Source: Bursaphelenchus xylophilus (taxonomy: Eukaryota > Nematoda > Chromadorea > Rhabditida > Aphelenchoididae). From it: 64,000 nucleotides of DNA. Both the position numbers and the translations under genes were made by a program. Where the stretch lies: positions 7,812,001 through 7,876,000 of the forward strand of contig CAJFCV020000003.1 of the NCBI GenBank assembly GCA_904066235.2, written 5' to 3'. Below the pieces are notes generated by a model. That model worked only from the letters and a program-made list of their open reading frames with translations. It was not told where the DNA came from and did no database searches. Below, piece after piece: positions 34,601-45,500 of the stretch. The stretch's first letter is position 1. Every line of letters begins with the position of its first letter.

Positions 34601-37487
34601 AGAACTGACATTCTCTCGCCCATTCTCCCCGTCTTTCGATAATCGGACAACTTTATTCACCATCACAAATATTTGAGTCGCGCACTTCAATGTTGACACA
34701 GAATTTGCACAGTGCGAAAGAGCGTGACAGGAGAAGAGAGACATTCCCGGTCACAAAATTGGAGGGCCAGTGATCGGGAAAGTCGGAAAGTCCTTCCCCC
34801 GGTCCTCTGCCCCCTCCATCTCGCATGCAGGAGAGGGTCTTTCGCTGTCGCCGCCGCGACAACTGATCGCACAGAAACTGTCCTCGAGAACATTCCCCCT
34901 TTCGAGACGGGAAATCGAAGAAACTGAGCGATTTCGATGGAGAAAACGACAAAAAAGAAACACGGGGACATTCCGCGAGTCCTACGAAACGGAAAGCCGA
35001 TCAGTTCTCTCGGTGTCGAGATGATTGTCGCGCGGTATGGGAAAAAGAAGTTTTTGTGGTCACAAAGTAAAAGTAATGGTCAAACGGTCGGACGATGGGA
35101 ATACGGTGGTCAGGGGAAGGGATTACTCAGCCTTTATGTCGAATGTTTTGGTTATTGAAAGGTTGAATTTGACAAGAATATAAGTTTTTTGTGTTGTCGG
35201 AACACAACGGTATTGTCATTGTTTTTTTCTCAGTTTATGCTTTTTATTGAGGTACTTTTTGACATCAAGTTTGTTGATTTTTAGTTTTTGTCATCCTATC
35301 AGCATTTGAAACTTCAACTTGAGACTTTAGGACGCGTTGCTGCTGTTTTTGTCTTGGAAGACGTGATTCTTTTCGATTTGAGTTTGGTTTTCCTAATTGG
35401 AGTTGTTGACATATTCTTTCTGTCCTTGCGCGATTCACGGTTGCTTCTTTCTACCACAAAGCCCATTTTTTGACAATTCTCGCCCCACTTCGCACTGAAA
35501 TTGGGCAGTGAAAATTGTCATCTCAGGCCCGTCTTTCACACACACAGACACAAATCGTCCACCGCCCCAGCCATGGAAAGGGGGAGAATTTCGAGTGGCT
35601 GCTGGGTCGCACGGTGCACCGAAAGAAAGGTGCGGTGTTGTCGTTGTCGCAAGAAACGAGAATCGAGAAAATGAATGAAAGGGACGAGAGTTTTTTGGCT
35701 GTCTGTAAAGAAATTTCCCCGAACATTTTCCGCGTCCCAACCCCACAGTTTTGTCGCGCGACGACTCAGCGCGCCCGGCTCTCGCAAAAGTCCGGTCCCG
35801 GCTATCCGCAGTGGACAGACGGTTGACATTCCCTGATGTTCCGCAATGGGGGCTATACGAAACTTGTGAATGACCTTCGGTTGATAATTGAGGCTGAAAG
35901 GAAGGAATTGAGGGGCCTCGCTTTTGATGAAAATGTTTGAAATCGCGTGCAGTGAGGCCATTAGGAGGCGAGGGGACATTTAATGTCAACAACAGTCTAA
36001 TTCTTGATGGCAAACGATTAGGACTTGACATAACAGGTGCCAGAGGGGCGAGAATTCAAGATTCTGTCATTTTATAGATCCTACATTATAGGCTGAATAT
36101 AAATTATGAGCTAATTAGTACAAATTTGTATTTTTTTAGCAATTTAGTCACTCAAATTGACTCTTTTTTGCAAAGAAATACCGGAATTTTGCACGAAACG
36201 AGTTGTTTTTGGAAACAAACGTTTTTCTACAGATTTCTTTAGAATTACACAATAGAAGCGCTTTGCAACATTGTCATTGAAATCTGAATCTCCGAAAGTT
36301 TTATTTTTCTGCAAACTCAAATGTTTATTTCTGTCCTCGTAAGGCCCAGATTTCCGCGACATTTGACATTTGTGTGTCTTGCGTAGGAATGGCGTCCCCC
36401 TCCCATCCGGTCTCTCCTCTTTCACCACACCAATTTCGGGTCTGTCAGTTTCCTTCGGTGCACTGTCGACCTTTTTTTGTTTTGTTTGGAGGTCGCAATA
36501 AACCGCACAACAATTTTCGTTCTCTTTCGGGTGAACATTTTTTGTCAGGTGCGGAAAACTTTTTTGTGGGTTGTAATAACGTTCGGTAAGGACCGATTTC
36601 TGCGCCGACATTTATGGCTCCGGCCTTTTCGTGGGCGATTTTTGGGAGTTTTATTGGAAATAAAGGGGTGGCGATGATTGCGGGGTGGAGCAGTGTGTCC
36701 TAAAATACGGTTGGCTATTTAGAGAATATAATTTGGGAGGCGAGCGCTAATTTTGTCGGGGTCGAAGGCTCAAAAGCCAACCGGAAATTGGTGAAAAGGT
36801 TGATCTTTCACTTTGTTGCAAAAGAACTTTGCTATTCTATAATATAATGTGTTGTGTGGGCTCTCCTTTGACTCTATCTTCTGCAATATCATTCACAAAT
36901 TTTACAGTTATTTCGACTTGAAAATCAGTTTTGCCAAAATTTATGTCTGGTTGTAATTACTCTGTAATATCTGTAAAATGTGTATCGTCATCGCTTTTTC
37001 CACGCAATCCCTCTCAAATCCTAATTTCCCAGCTTGGAATTCGCTCTCAATTTCTTATAAAAATAATTTTGTTGTCGTGCAGTGTCGAATGTCATTTGCA
37101 CCGTGCGGGGCCCCTCTTCGCTTGAAAGCTCTTGAGGCTGAGTGCGTAAAAAGACGGAAATAAACGTCCACGACAAATTATTGATGACATTTTCGTCCCC
37201 CTGCCCGCAGCCCGTAAAAACTTTTTAATTCTCCAGACTTTTGACGGCAAGTTTAGATTCCATATTATTTTATGGCAAAGGATAAGGTTCAAGATGTCGG
37301 AGAGGTCTATAATGAGGAGTATAGGGGATCTTTGGTTGGAATTGCGGTGGATCAAGGGGAGGTGGCACTATTTTAAATGTTTTCGGCATTTGTGGGAGGG
37401 AAAGTGCCAATTATACTGTATTTTGCCTTGAATCAGAATTTTACTTACCGGGTCGAGATCGAATCTCCCAACAAACCTCTAGTAACG
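34600..37487. other. 2.9-kb GC-richer region without a recognised gene
   Basis: The base composition is more GC- and CpG-rich than the flanks (for example 34700-35000 and 35500-35830). Overlapping open frames occur on both strands, the longest being minus 35435-36031 (198 codons) and minus 36144-36611 (155 codons). Neither shows a domain, hydrophobic pattern or splice context I recognise. Overlapping frames on opposite strands are expected by chance in GC-richer DNA. It may be regulatory DNA or carry unrecognised exons. Confidence 0.4.
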
Positions 37488-38467
37488 ATGATTACAGTAT
37501 CCGGATCTCTTCCTCCCACCGCATTTATGGACAATTACGGGAAAAGAGTGTTCCTGCAAGCTCTAATCGATCGAAAAGCCCAACTATTTGGCCCAACTGC
37601 TGCCCCCGGTGCTGAGAAAGATCGGCTATGGCGCGAAGTCTTCGAAGATTGTATGAACAAAAAATGTGTCGGTCTTAGAGATGTGGATCATTTGAGGAAA
37701 ACTACTTGGCAAAACCTCCAAAGAAGAGCTAAGGACAAATACGAGAGAAGCCGGAGGGGAGATGGGAATGCACATCTCAATGAGGTGGGTTACAGTAGGG
37801 ATCACGGTACTAGATTACGGTATAAACTCAACAAAACTTTTAATTTTCAGATAGACAACATGGTAATAAATATAATCGGGACCAACTTTGTCAATTCTTC
37901 CCCCGATCATTCCTTCAATTTTGGATTAACTGATGACATTGACATCAAACCCTCAATGTCATCGGAAAATATTGATCCAGATAGTGATGGATGTCTTCTG
38001 CCCACTTCCAGAAAACGGTCTTACCGAGCTACCCCGGACAGTAATGCTTTTGTCAACTTCAATAACATGCTCGACTTTGATACTTCAAATATTCTGCTGC
38101 AGGTAATAGTGGCAATCAAAGTTTAGAATATAAAGATCTCTATCAGTGATTTTTTTTTTGATTCTTGACTTTACACTCCAATTTGCAGGCGCTCCAACAG
38201 CAGCAGCAACAGGTTGAAAGGGAACGTCAAAATCGGGATGACACTTGTGAACCGACCGAAAGTGATGAAGAAGATCAGCTCAAACTCCGAAAACTGAGAG
38301 CTGAAGTACGAAAATTAGAGGCTGAAGCGGATAAAATACGGGCTGAGGCTGACTCTGAGAATCAGAGAAATCGGTTGCTTCAATTGGACATTGAATTGAA
38401 AGAGTTACAAGTTCTCAAAATCAAAAAAGAACTGGGAATTGTAAAGAATGGAAGGATCGACCAATAA
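37488..38467 (+). CDS. SANT/Myb-like DNA-binding protein with C-terminal coiled coil, 275 aa
   Basis: Exons 37488-37784, 37851-38102 and 38189-38467 join in phase 0 at GTGGGT...TTTTCAG and GTAATA...TTTGCAG. I chose the ATG at 37488; an in-frame ATG at 37377 opens a longer form without clear merit, and 37527 is possible. Residues about 14-90 form a three-helix SANT/Myb-like domain with spaced Trp (DRLWREVFEDC, LRKTTWQNLQRRAKDKY), as in proteins derived from Harbinger-type transposons and in MSANTD-like regulators. The middle has acidic and Ser-rich parts. The last 60 residues are a charged heptad coiled coil (LRKLRAEVRKLEAEADKIRA) preceded by a Gln run. A role in transcription is inferred. No partner transposase is nearby. 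Confidence 0.7.
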
Positions 38468-38927
38468 GTGGTGTTAAAATTATTCATTTTACTACGTTAT
38501 TTTACATATCATTGAAGTTTGAGTCAGTTGTTATTTATTTTTTTTCAAGTTACCTTCATTTAGTCATCCTTTTGAGACTTTTTTAAAAACAGTTTTGGCA
38601 CTTATTAGTGTTAAAATTGATGTAGATTTTTTAAAATTATTATTTTACTATTAGTCTATGAGTTTATCAGAACATTTTCCCCACTTTTTTGCATTTCTTA
38701 CACTGAGTGTCAGTTTAAAACTGAACAAAACGGGTTCCTGCCTTTCCCAGGTTTTACCCTCGATCATTTAAAGGATTGATAACGAAACTTTTCACTTTTC
38801 TATTCAGAAAACAATTAAAAACCTCTTGTGATGCCTTAGAACCTAATCAGTCTGTTGTAATTTGGTCTACACTATTCGATTGTGATGAAAATATTAAATT
38901 TATTCATAATAAAAGAAGTAATAATCT
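38468..38927. other. Space between convergent genes
   Basis: AT-rich 3' flanks of the SANT-like gene (plus) and the SLC26 gene (minus), which converge here. I see no further gene. Confidence 0.5.
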
Positions 38928-41259
38928 TTACGATTCTTCTGAGATTCCTACGGTTTTTAAGGCACGTCGGATTTTAGGGGGTATCCGGTTGAATTGGGGA
39001 TGATGACCTGTCGATTCGAGAGATAGTTTGACCTGGAAAAGCATGGAGAATAAAACATGACAAAAAGTATTGAAATTTCTGATGAATTTATGCAAAATCA
39101 ATTTTAAATTTTGTGTTAATTACTTGCTTTTAAGGCATTAAAGTTTTACTTACATTTCCCAGCTCTGCTGCACTAGTAAAATCAACAAAATTAACAGATT
39201 GAAGATCGAATACAACTTTCTCAGCGGTTCGTAGTGTTTCTTGATATGTCTTTGAAAATTGTTCGAGATTATGAAGATTGAGAAATGTCTAAACACATAG
39301 TTCGGTTATTTGAAACTTACTAAACACCCGTTCAAACTTATGGTACAAGCTTTGTCGAAAATTTGATGAGTTATCCCATTTGTTGAAGTAGATATGCTCT
39401 TTTCTTTGGTTGTCGGTTGATAATGAAGCCGGATTATAACTCCACCAAGAGATATGAGGATTCCCAAAAGAAACCCATCAACGACATTGAATACGACTGT
39501 ACAAGAGTATGTGAGGATCCAGATAGACTGAATTTCAAAGTTGATAAAAAGTTATTTTGGTCTTACAAGATCCAATATGGATGCGTTATACAGCTTGACC
39601 AATGTCGGTGGAACGTTCAAAATCAGAGGTTTGAATCCAAACATAATGAAAACGCCAATAATACAGACTGGTAAGTACTTGAAGATTGGAGCAAACACGT
39701 AGTAATTAAGTATGAACGTCAATAAAGCGACAAATGAGTGAATCTAAAATTCAAATCTTCCTGGAAAGTCCTCGTCATTCACTCACCTGCGATTTAGCCG
39801 CGGTTTCCATTGCTAAAACGGCTCGAGCTTGCGGTGCTGAAGCTGGATATCCGCCGACAAAGGATAAGATGACATGGATTATTCCCAAAGCAAATGACTC
39901 TTGTAATCGCCGAGGTTTGACCTTGCTCTTCTTGCTGAGTAATTTACAGGATGTCCAATGCACGGCATATGAGGCTAGGGCGATTTCAAAAGCATCCAGC
40001 CAGACTAATGAGACGATTTCTAACCGGATTTTGGGAATGATAAGCCGTGGAAAACTAAAGAAAAATATATCCGGCTAATGAAAGAGTAATTTGAAAATCT
40101 TATTGTGAGTAAAGAAAATGGGCTTACTCTGTACGGATAGTGTCAACAATTGAAACTCCCCCAGTTTTATGCCATCCAAAAACCATCACGGTAAGCCCTG
40201 AAGCAATGTACAGCAGAGTATTCCAAGGGATGGCCACCTTATACCTGGAGACCGCCAATACTCTGGGATTTATGTAATCTTTTCCCACAAACAAAACCGC
40301 AAAGCCAGTAATTGATATGAGTACTGTGATAACATTTGCTTGCGGCAATGACGCACATAGCTCGAAAGCGTGCTAAAATGTTTTCAGCGAAATTTGTCCA
40401 TGTTCTATGTAGACTTACACCGAAGATATACCCAACCTCAAGACGACTTCCTTTCGGTCTTAGCCCAAGAAATCTGGCCATTTGAGCCACAAAGATATGG
40501 GTTACAGTGCCAGCCCCAAATGCAGAATAAACTTCCCAGGAGACGAGTGACAATACCAAATTCAGTCGGGAGATCCCAATTACAACTTGGAAGATTCCGC
40601 ATAAGAGACAAGTCACTTGAACAATCTCTTCATATGTATGGTCATCAATACTCTGATCGTACTCCGTGCTGGATGCCATCATTATTATATCACGTTGTTC
40701 ATGAAGAGAGTTGAGTGTTTTGAGAGTTGCAACATTCAGCATCAATGCGATAAAAGGTCCACTTCCCAGAGATGCTGTTGGTGATGATCCAAAGACTGGG
40801 TATAACAACAATGTGAATAGAGTTGTGTATAATCCGTGGATCGGTCGGAGACCAGCAAGTAGTGCACAGGCAAAGGCTAAAAATCATAATTATAAGTTAC
40901 GATGTCTGTAACTTACTCTGTGCAATATGAAAACATCCCAAACTGAAGCCAGAGCAAATGTCATCCAAAAAATCATCGCTCCATTTATATTTTGGAAGCC
41001 AATCAAGGATTGGAAAGACCATCTTAACATGTTCGGCAGCATTCCAACAAAGTCTATCCTTCTTCTTTTCCGCAGAGATTCTGTGGGATTGTGAAAGTTC
41101 AGGAGAAGATGCACAGGAGGAGGAAGTGGGTTCAGAAGTTTCCAAGTACTAAAGATCTCATGGCCCGCTGATGAATTTGCTGGGACTTACCTTCGTATTA
41201 AGTACAAGGTTCTCAAAGCTCAGTATTGTATCTGAATTCTTCTTTGGAAAAATTTCCAT
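38928..41259 (-). CDS. SLC26 family anion transporter (sulfate permease type)
   Basis: A plasma-membrane anion exchanger of the SLC26/SulP family. The start is ATG at 41257-41259, with a short first exon spliced to the one at about 41143. The family start of the membrane domain is clear: LPKYKWSDDF, then a first helix and GLRPIHGLYTTLF, followed by GSSPTASLGSGPFIALML and many hydrophobic helices through 39540-40810. The exon GVFIMFGFKPLILNVPPTL ends the transport domain. A STAS domain follows (about 39180-39290) with VVFDLQSVNFVDFTSAAELG. The last exon (38928 to about 39035) ends ISEES and is short, so the C-terminal half of STAS looks abridged or diverged. Which worm sulp paralogue this corresponds to is not decided. 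Confidence 0.88.
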
Positions 41260-42385
41260 TGCTGAAAAAAGAATAAAAAGGCTGGGGATATACTGTAGGA
41301 AATTAGAAGTTCTGACAAAACAAAAATGAAAAACACGACACTCTTCAAACCAGTCGAATGATAAGTTTCATAGTATTGTTTTCTGATGTTTGTCATAAAA
41401 ATATTAAACGAAAACTAGCCATAAAACCCGAACGCTGATAAGGACATCCGACTAAGAAAGTCTTAAGCACTCTTAGTAATTTTCTAGATCGTTAGCCACT
41501 GTTTGAGAGGCTTATGTCAAACATACTTACCGAAGGACGACTATATCAGATGTACCCAAAAAACTAACGTCCAGAAATAAACGCCCCGATCCCTGGAAGT
41601 TCAAGTCTTTGATTACACGTGCAGGACAATGCAAGGAGGAGGGGTTAGGATCGGTCAGCGGATTTTTAATAGAAAAGAAAAAGTAAAAAGTAGTCCGGAT
41701 CGGGTTGCAGAAAAAACAACGGTCACCCCGAGTACCATCAACATTGTAAGTCAGCAATTTCGGATTTGAATACGTAAATTTTTTGACAGAATGAAAACAG
41801 TGATAAATGTAATGAACTATAAAATATGAAATTTACACATAAATTGCCTTAACACAAGAGAAAGTTTTTGAGTTAAAAACCAGCTCTTTTAGAGGCAGCT
41901 TAAAATTCGTGTTGGATGAAAACGCCGATTGTTTTGTTGAGCCCTTTCTTTTTGCATAATTTTTCGATTTTTCTCTTTTTTCTGTTTCTGATATCATCGC
42001 AGAGACGAACGAATGGGCCAAAGTAAGGCCATAAAACCGCCGAATCCGGAATTTCCCTTGGACAAGTGACCACTAGTAAAGACCGGAACAAAAAAAACTT
42101 TTTTTTGAAAGATTTGAATTGCCATACTGTTGCAATGACAAAGCGGATACTTTTTCAATCCATAAAAAATATTGTAGCTCAACGTTTTATGGGAACGCAC
42201 TCAAAATTTCCGAACATTTCGTTTTGTTACTCCGAGAATCATCCGGAACTTTAGATGGCAATAAAAACAAAACAGTTGGTAATCCCGGCTAAACATGATA
42301 ATAAACTTCACATGCGACGATTACCGCTCAAGGTCTATGTTTTTTACATTTATTATTATTTTGCGCTTTCACTTAAAGCGAAATA
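41260..42385. other. Intergenic, upstream of SLC26
   Basis: No gene is seen. It contains the SLC26 promoter region and the 5' side of a MITE. Confidence 0.45.
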
Positions 42386-42522
42386 TCAGTCTGCCGGGAA
42401 AACAACGGCGGGTCATCCCAGCAAAATGTCTCGCCGCTATCTCCAGCTGCGGCCGTCGCCGCCCAGCGATTATGGGCGATTTGAAGGCGCGACGACCCGC
42501 CGTTATTTTCCCGACAGACTGA
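42386..42522. mobile_element. Tc1/mariner-type MITE, copy 2
   Basis: This 137-bp element has imperfect terminal inverted repeats (TCAGTCTGCCGGGAAA against TCAGTCTGTCGGGAAA) and flanking TA duplications. It is the same family as 23949-24103; the ends agree and the GC-rich centre is related but diverged. It ends only 14 bp from the stop codon of the TRPM gene. Confidence 0.9.
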
Positions 42523-42536
42523 TATGTTAGCATTAT

Positions 42537-45500
42537 TCATAACGAGGTCTTAAGAATGTCGACCGATTTTTGGACAAATTCTCGGCATAGATTGGGAACT
42601 TCTCCGTCGTTTACGTCAAACCAGTGGTACTTTGAGGATTGATGAGGAGTGTAGTTTCTGAAATTATCTATCAGTAACTGTACAATCTGTTTACGTCAAC
42701 AAAGTAGCCCAAACATCAGCTTCCGTCCACGCGTTATCCGTGGCATCATTTGTATCTAATGGGGTACAAATAACATGTGCAATGTTATGATCTCTCTGTC
42801 CGACGTTGAGGTGACTTCTTATTGAGAATCTCTGAATCTCGGAGTCGGCTACTTTGAGCTCTGTTAAGATTTCGGATAAATATTCGTCAGATCGCAGGCC
42901 ACCATACTTTCGCTTATTTGGAAGCTCGTTTTTAGAAGTTAGCAGGACCTAAAAGAGGATTTATTGACGTAGGTTTAATTTACAATTAGTTATTTTCCAT
43001 TCAACTGTTCTTACCTTGACTCCAGCAGCCAGTTGAACCAAAATTACATAAAAATATATAACATTTGGTCCGAATTTGACAAAATCTCCTCTCCCAGATT
43101 TCCCCCGCCTTCCTAACGGATTCAACGGCAATCCATCGGCAGAGAGAAGCCACATTTTACTTGCATCTTCATTTATATGACGGCTCAATTTACTTTGTCT
43201 CCAATGTTTAGCGATTTCAACGATATTCTAAGCAAATCACTGTACTGCCAATACTTTAATACTTACATCAATATTGTCGACTCTTCTCCGTATCTCTGCA
43301 GGGAACTCCTCGACCGACTTACAACTATACGGAGGATAGTAATCCGGGAGGAGTGTTGTCCAGGCTTTGTACTCATCATCAATAATAACGGTTGAACCTT
43401 CTGTCCTCCAGTGCTTTGCATTTTTGTCATCGGAAGTTTCTTTGAAAACAGATGAGATCACTAGAAGTTGGAGCTTCTCATTCAACCGACGCACGGCTTC
43501 AGGGACTGCGATAGTCGTCGATTCGGAGGAGGAATTCAGTTTTCTATTGTGCCAAGAGTCGATAAATTTCTGCGTCCAAAAGTCAGGCCGCTTTGAACGT
43601 CTCATTGGAGGTATCTGAAATCGAAAATTAATTTCCATCTAATATTTTGTGATTTTTATAACATCAGCCCTGAAAAATTACTTTTACTCGTGTAGCAAAA
43701 AAAGCCAAACAGCCTTACTGATGGATTCCGATAAACTGCCTGATGTTTTCCAAAGACTCCATGAAGCCCTCTCTCGTCTGGATGCTCTGACATTTTCTGC
43801 ACATGTCTGATCCACATTCCACATCCGCAAAATCTTTTCAAAATCAGAATTCCAAAGAAGAAGAATGTGAATGGAGGAGGGAGAACAGGCCTTGCGCTGA
43901 ATTCCCGACCAGTCGAATATAACTGCAGGGTTCTTTGATAATCAAACGAATCATCAGTTCGAAGAACTGCATAGACTACCAAAGCAATAAATAGTGGAGC
44001 AAAGACCAATTTGAGAACCATTAAATATTGTAGTACCACGATGTTGGAGAGGAATCCTTGAGTCGGGCAATTTCGATTACCGTAACCCCCAATGATTCCA
44101 CATTGCTGTGGTGGCTGCGTAAATGCAAACTTTGCACATTCACTTGACTCAGAGAGTAAGGAAAGATCAGTGTTGATAAAAGATTTTACAGCCCAATCAA
44201 TGGAGTCTAGAAGCTTTGCTGAATTTCCATCCGTGTCCGGGTAAACAATTGTTTTCGTCGCGATGACTGTACTGAAACAATAAAAAATACGTCTGGAACC
44301 GATAAGCATTTTGCCTACCTGATAAACGCTAGAACAGTCAATAGTAAAATCCCGCTGACATTTTGAGTAATTACATTTTTCAACCGAATTATTAGTTTTC
44401 CGGTAGAATCAAAATAAATACCATAGATAAAGAACGTGGAATAACATTGATACACGAAGAATGCTGCTTGAAGAGATTTGTGAACATACCAGTAGTTGGG
44501 GTACTAAAAAAGACAGTACTTTCATGTCTTATTCACTTACATTTTCGGACCAAAACTTCGCCCCAATCATTCGAAACAACAAGGAGCCAAATAGAAAAGT
44601 CATGATGATTAATTGATCTAGTAGGTGGAACTTCATCTAAGCAAACTGTGGCTGTTCAGACTGCCGGCTTACTTTATTTAATCCTGTCGTTTTCAATCTA
44701 ATCGTTAAAACCCAAAATCCTTCGCATAAATAACTCAAAGTCCATATCCAAACTAGCAACAACGCCGTCTCGTTAGCGCAACCTTTGCCAATCAGCTGAA
44801 ATAAGCGAATTTTCAATCTTCGTCAAGTTTAGTTTACCATTGCCGCAAAGAAGACCAAATAAAATATTCGAAAGAAAAGTGAGATCCATAGCTTGACTAG
44901 AGGTGTATTGTAAAACGCTTCGACATCATCAAAGGTAGTATTCTGGACTTTACGGGCCTGGTAGCTCGGAGACCATCGGAGATTTACACCCATTGGAGAA
45001 GGAGTATGCCTGGTTCTGTTCTCGTGGCCGTACAAAAACGACTCGGCATCTTCATTACCTGGGAGTAATGTGTGATTAGTGTGCATAAAGTTTGTAGACT
45101 GGGAATCGTTGAAATCCATGTTAAAAGTTCCTAGCTCATTGCTATCAGGGTTTAAGTCCAGTGGAGTTGTCTCCCGAGTATTTAGAAAATCATGAGCGCA
45201 GATTGAGCGACCTGAATTAACGTATTAAACCCCAGAGAATGTCTTGCTTACTAGTAGCTGAATACATGCTCAATGCCCTCCTTGGCTTTGAAGTCCTCCC
45301 TTCAAATTCAAGCATGGCTACCGTTGGACTGTAGCCCTTGTCTTCATAGCCTCGCTGAACAAGATTCCACAACGGATGTCGTTGGATAAAGAAATTCCTG
45401 ATTGGAAATACGAACAATGCGCTGAGAATTATCTTAAAACCGCATAAGTTTGTCAAACTTTCCGATGATAAAGAAAGCGTGGAGTTTACTAAACGCTGAG

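Noticed and set aside
35435..36031. 198-codon minus-strand frame, with plus-strand frames overlapping it
   Set aside because: No family, splice or composition support; overlapping open frames on both strands are expected in this GC-richer block.
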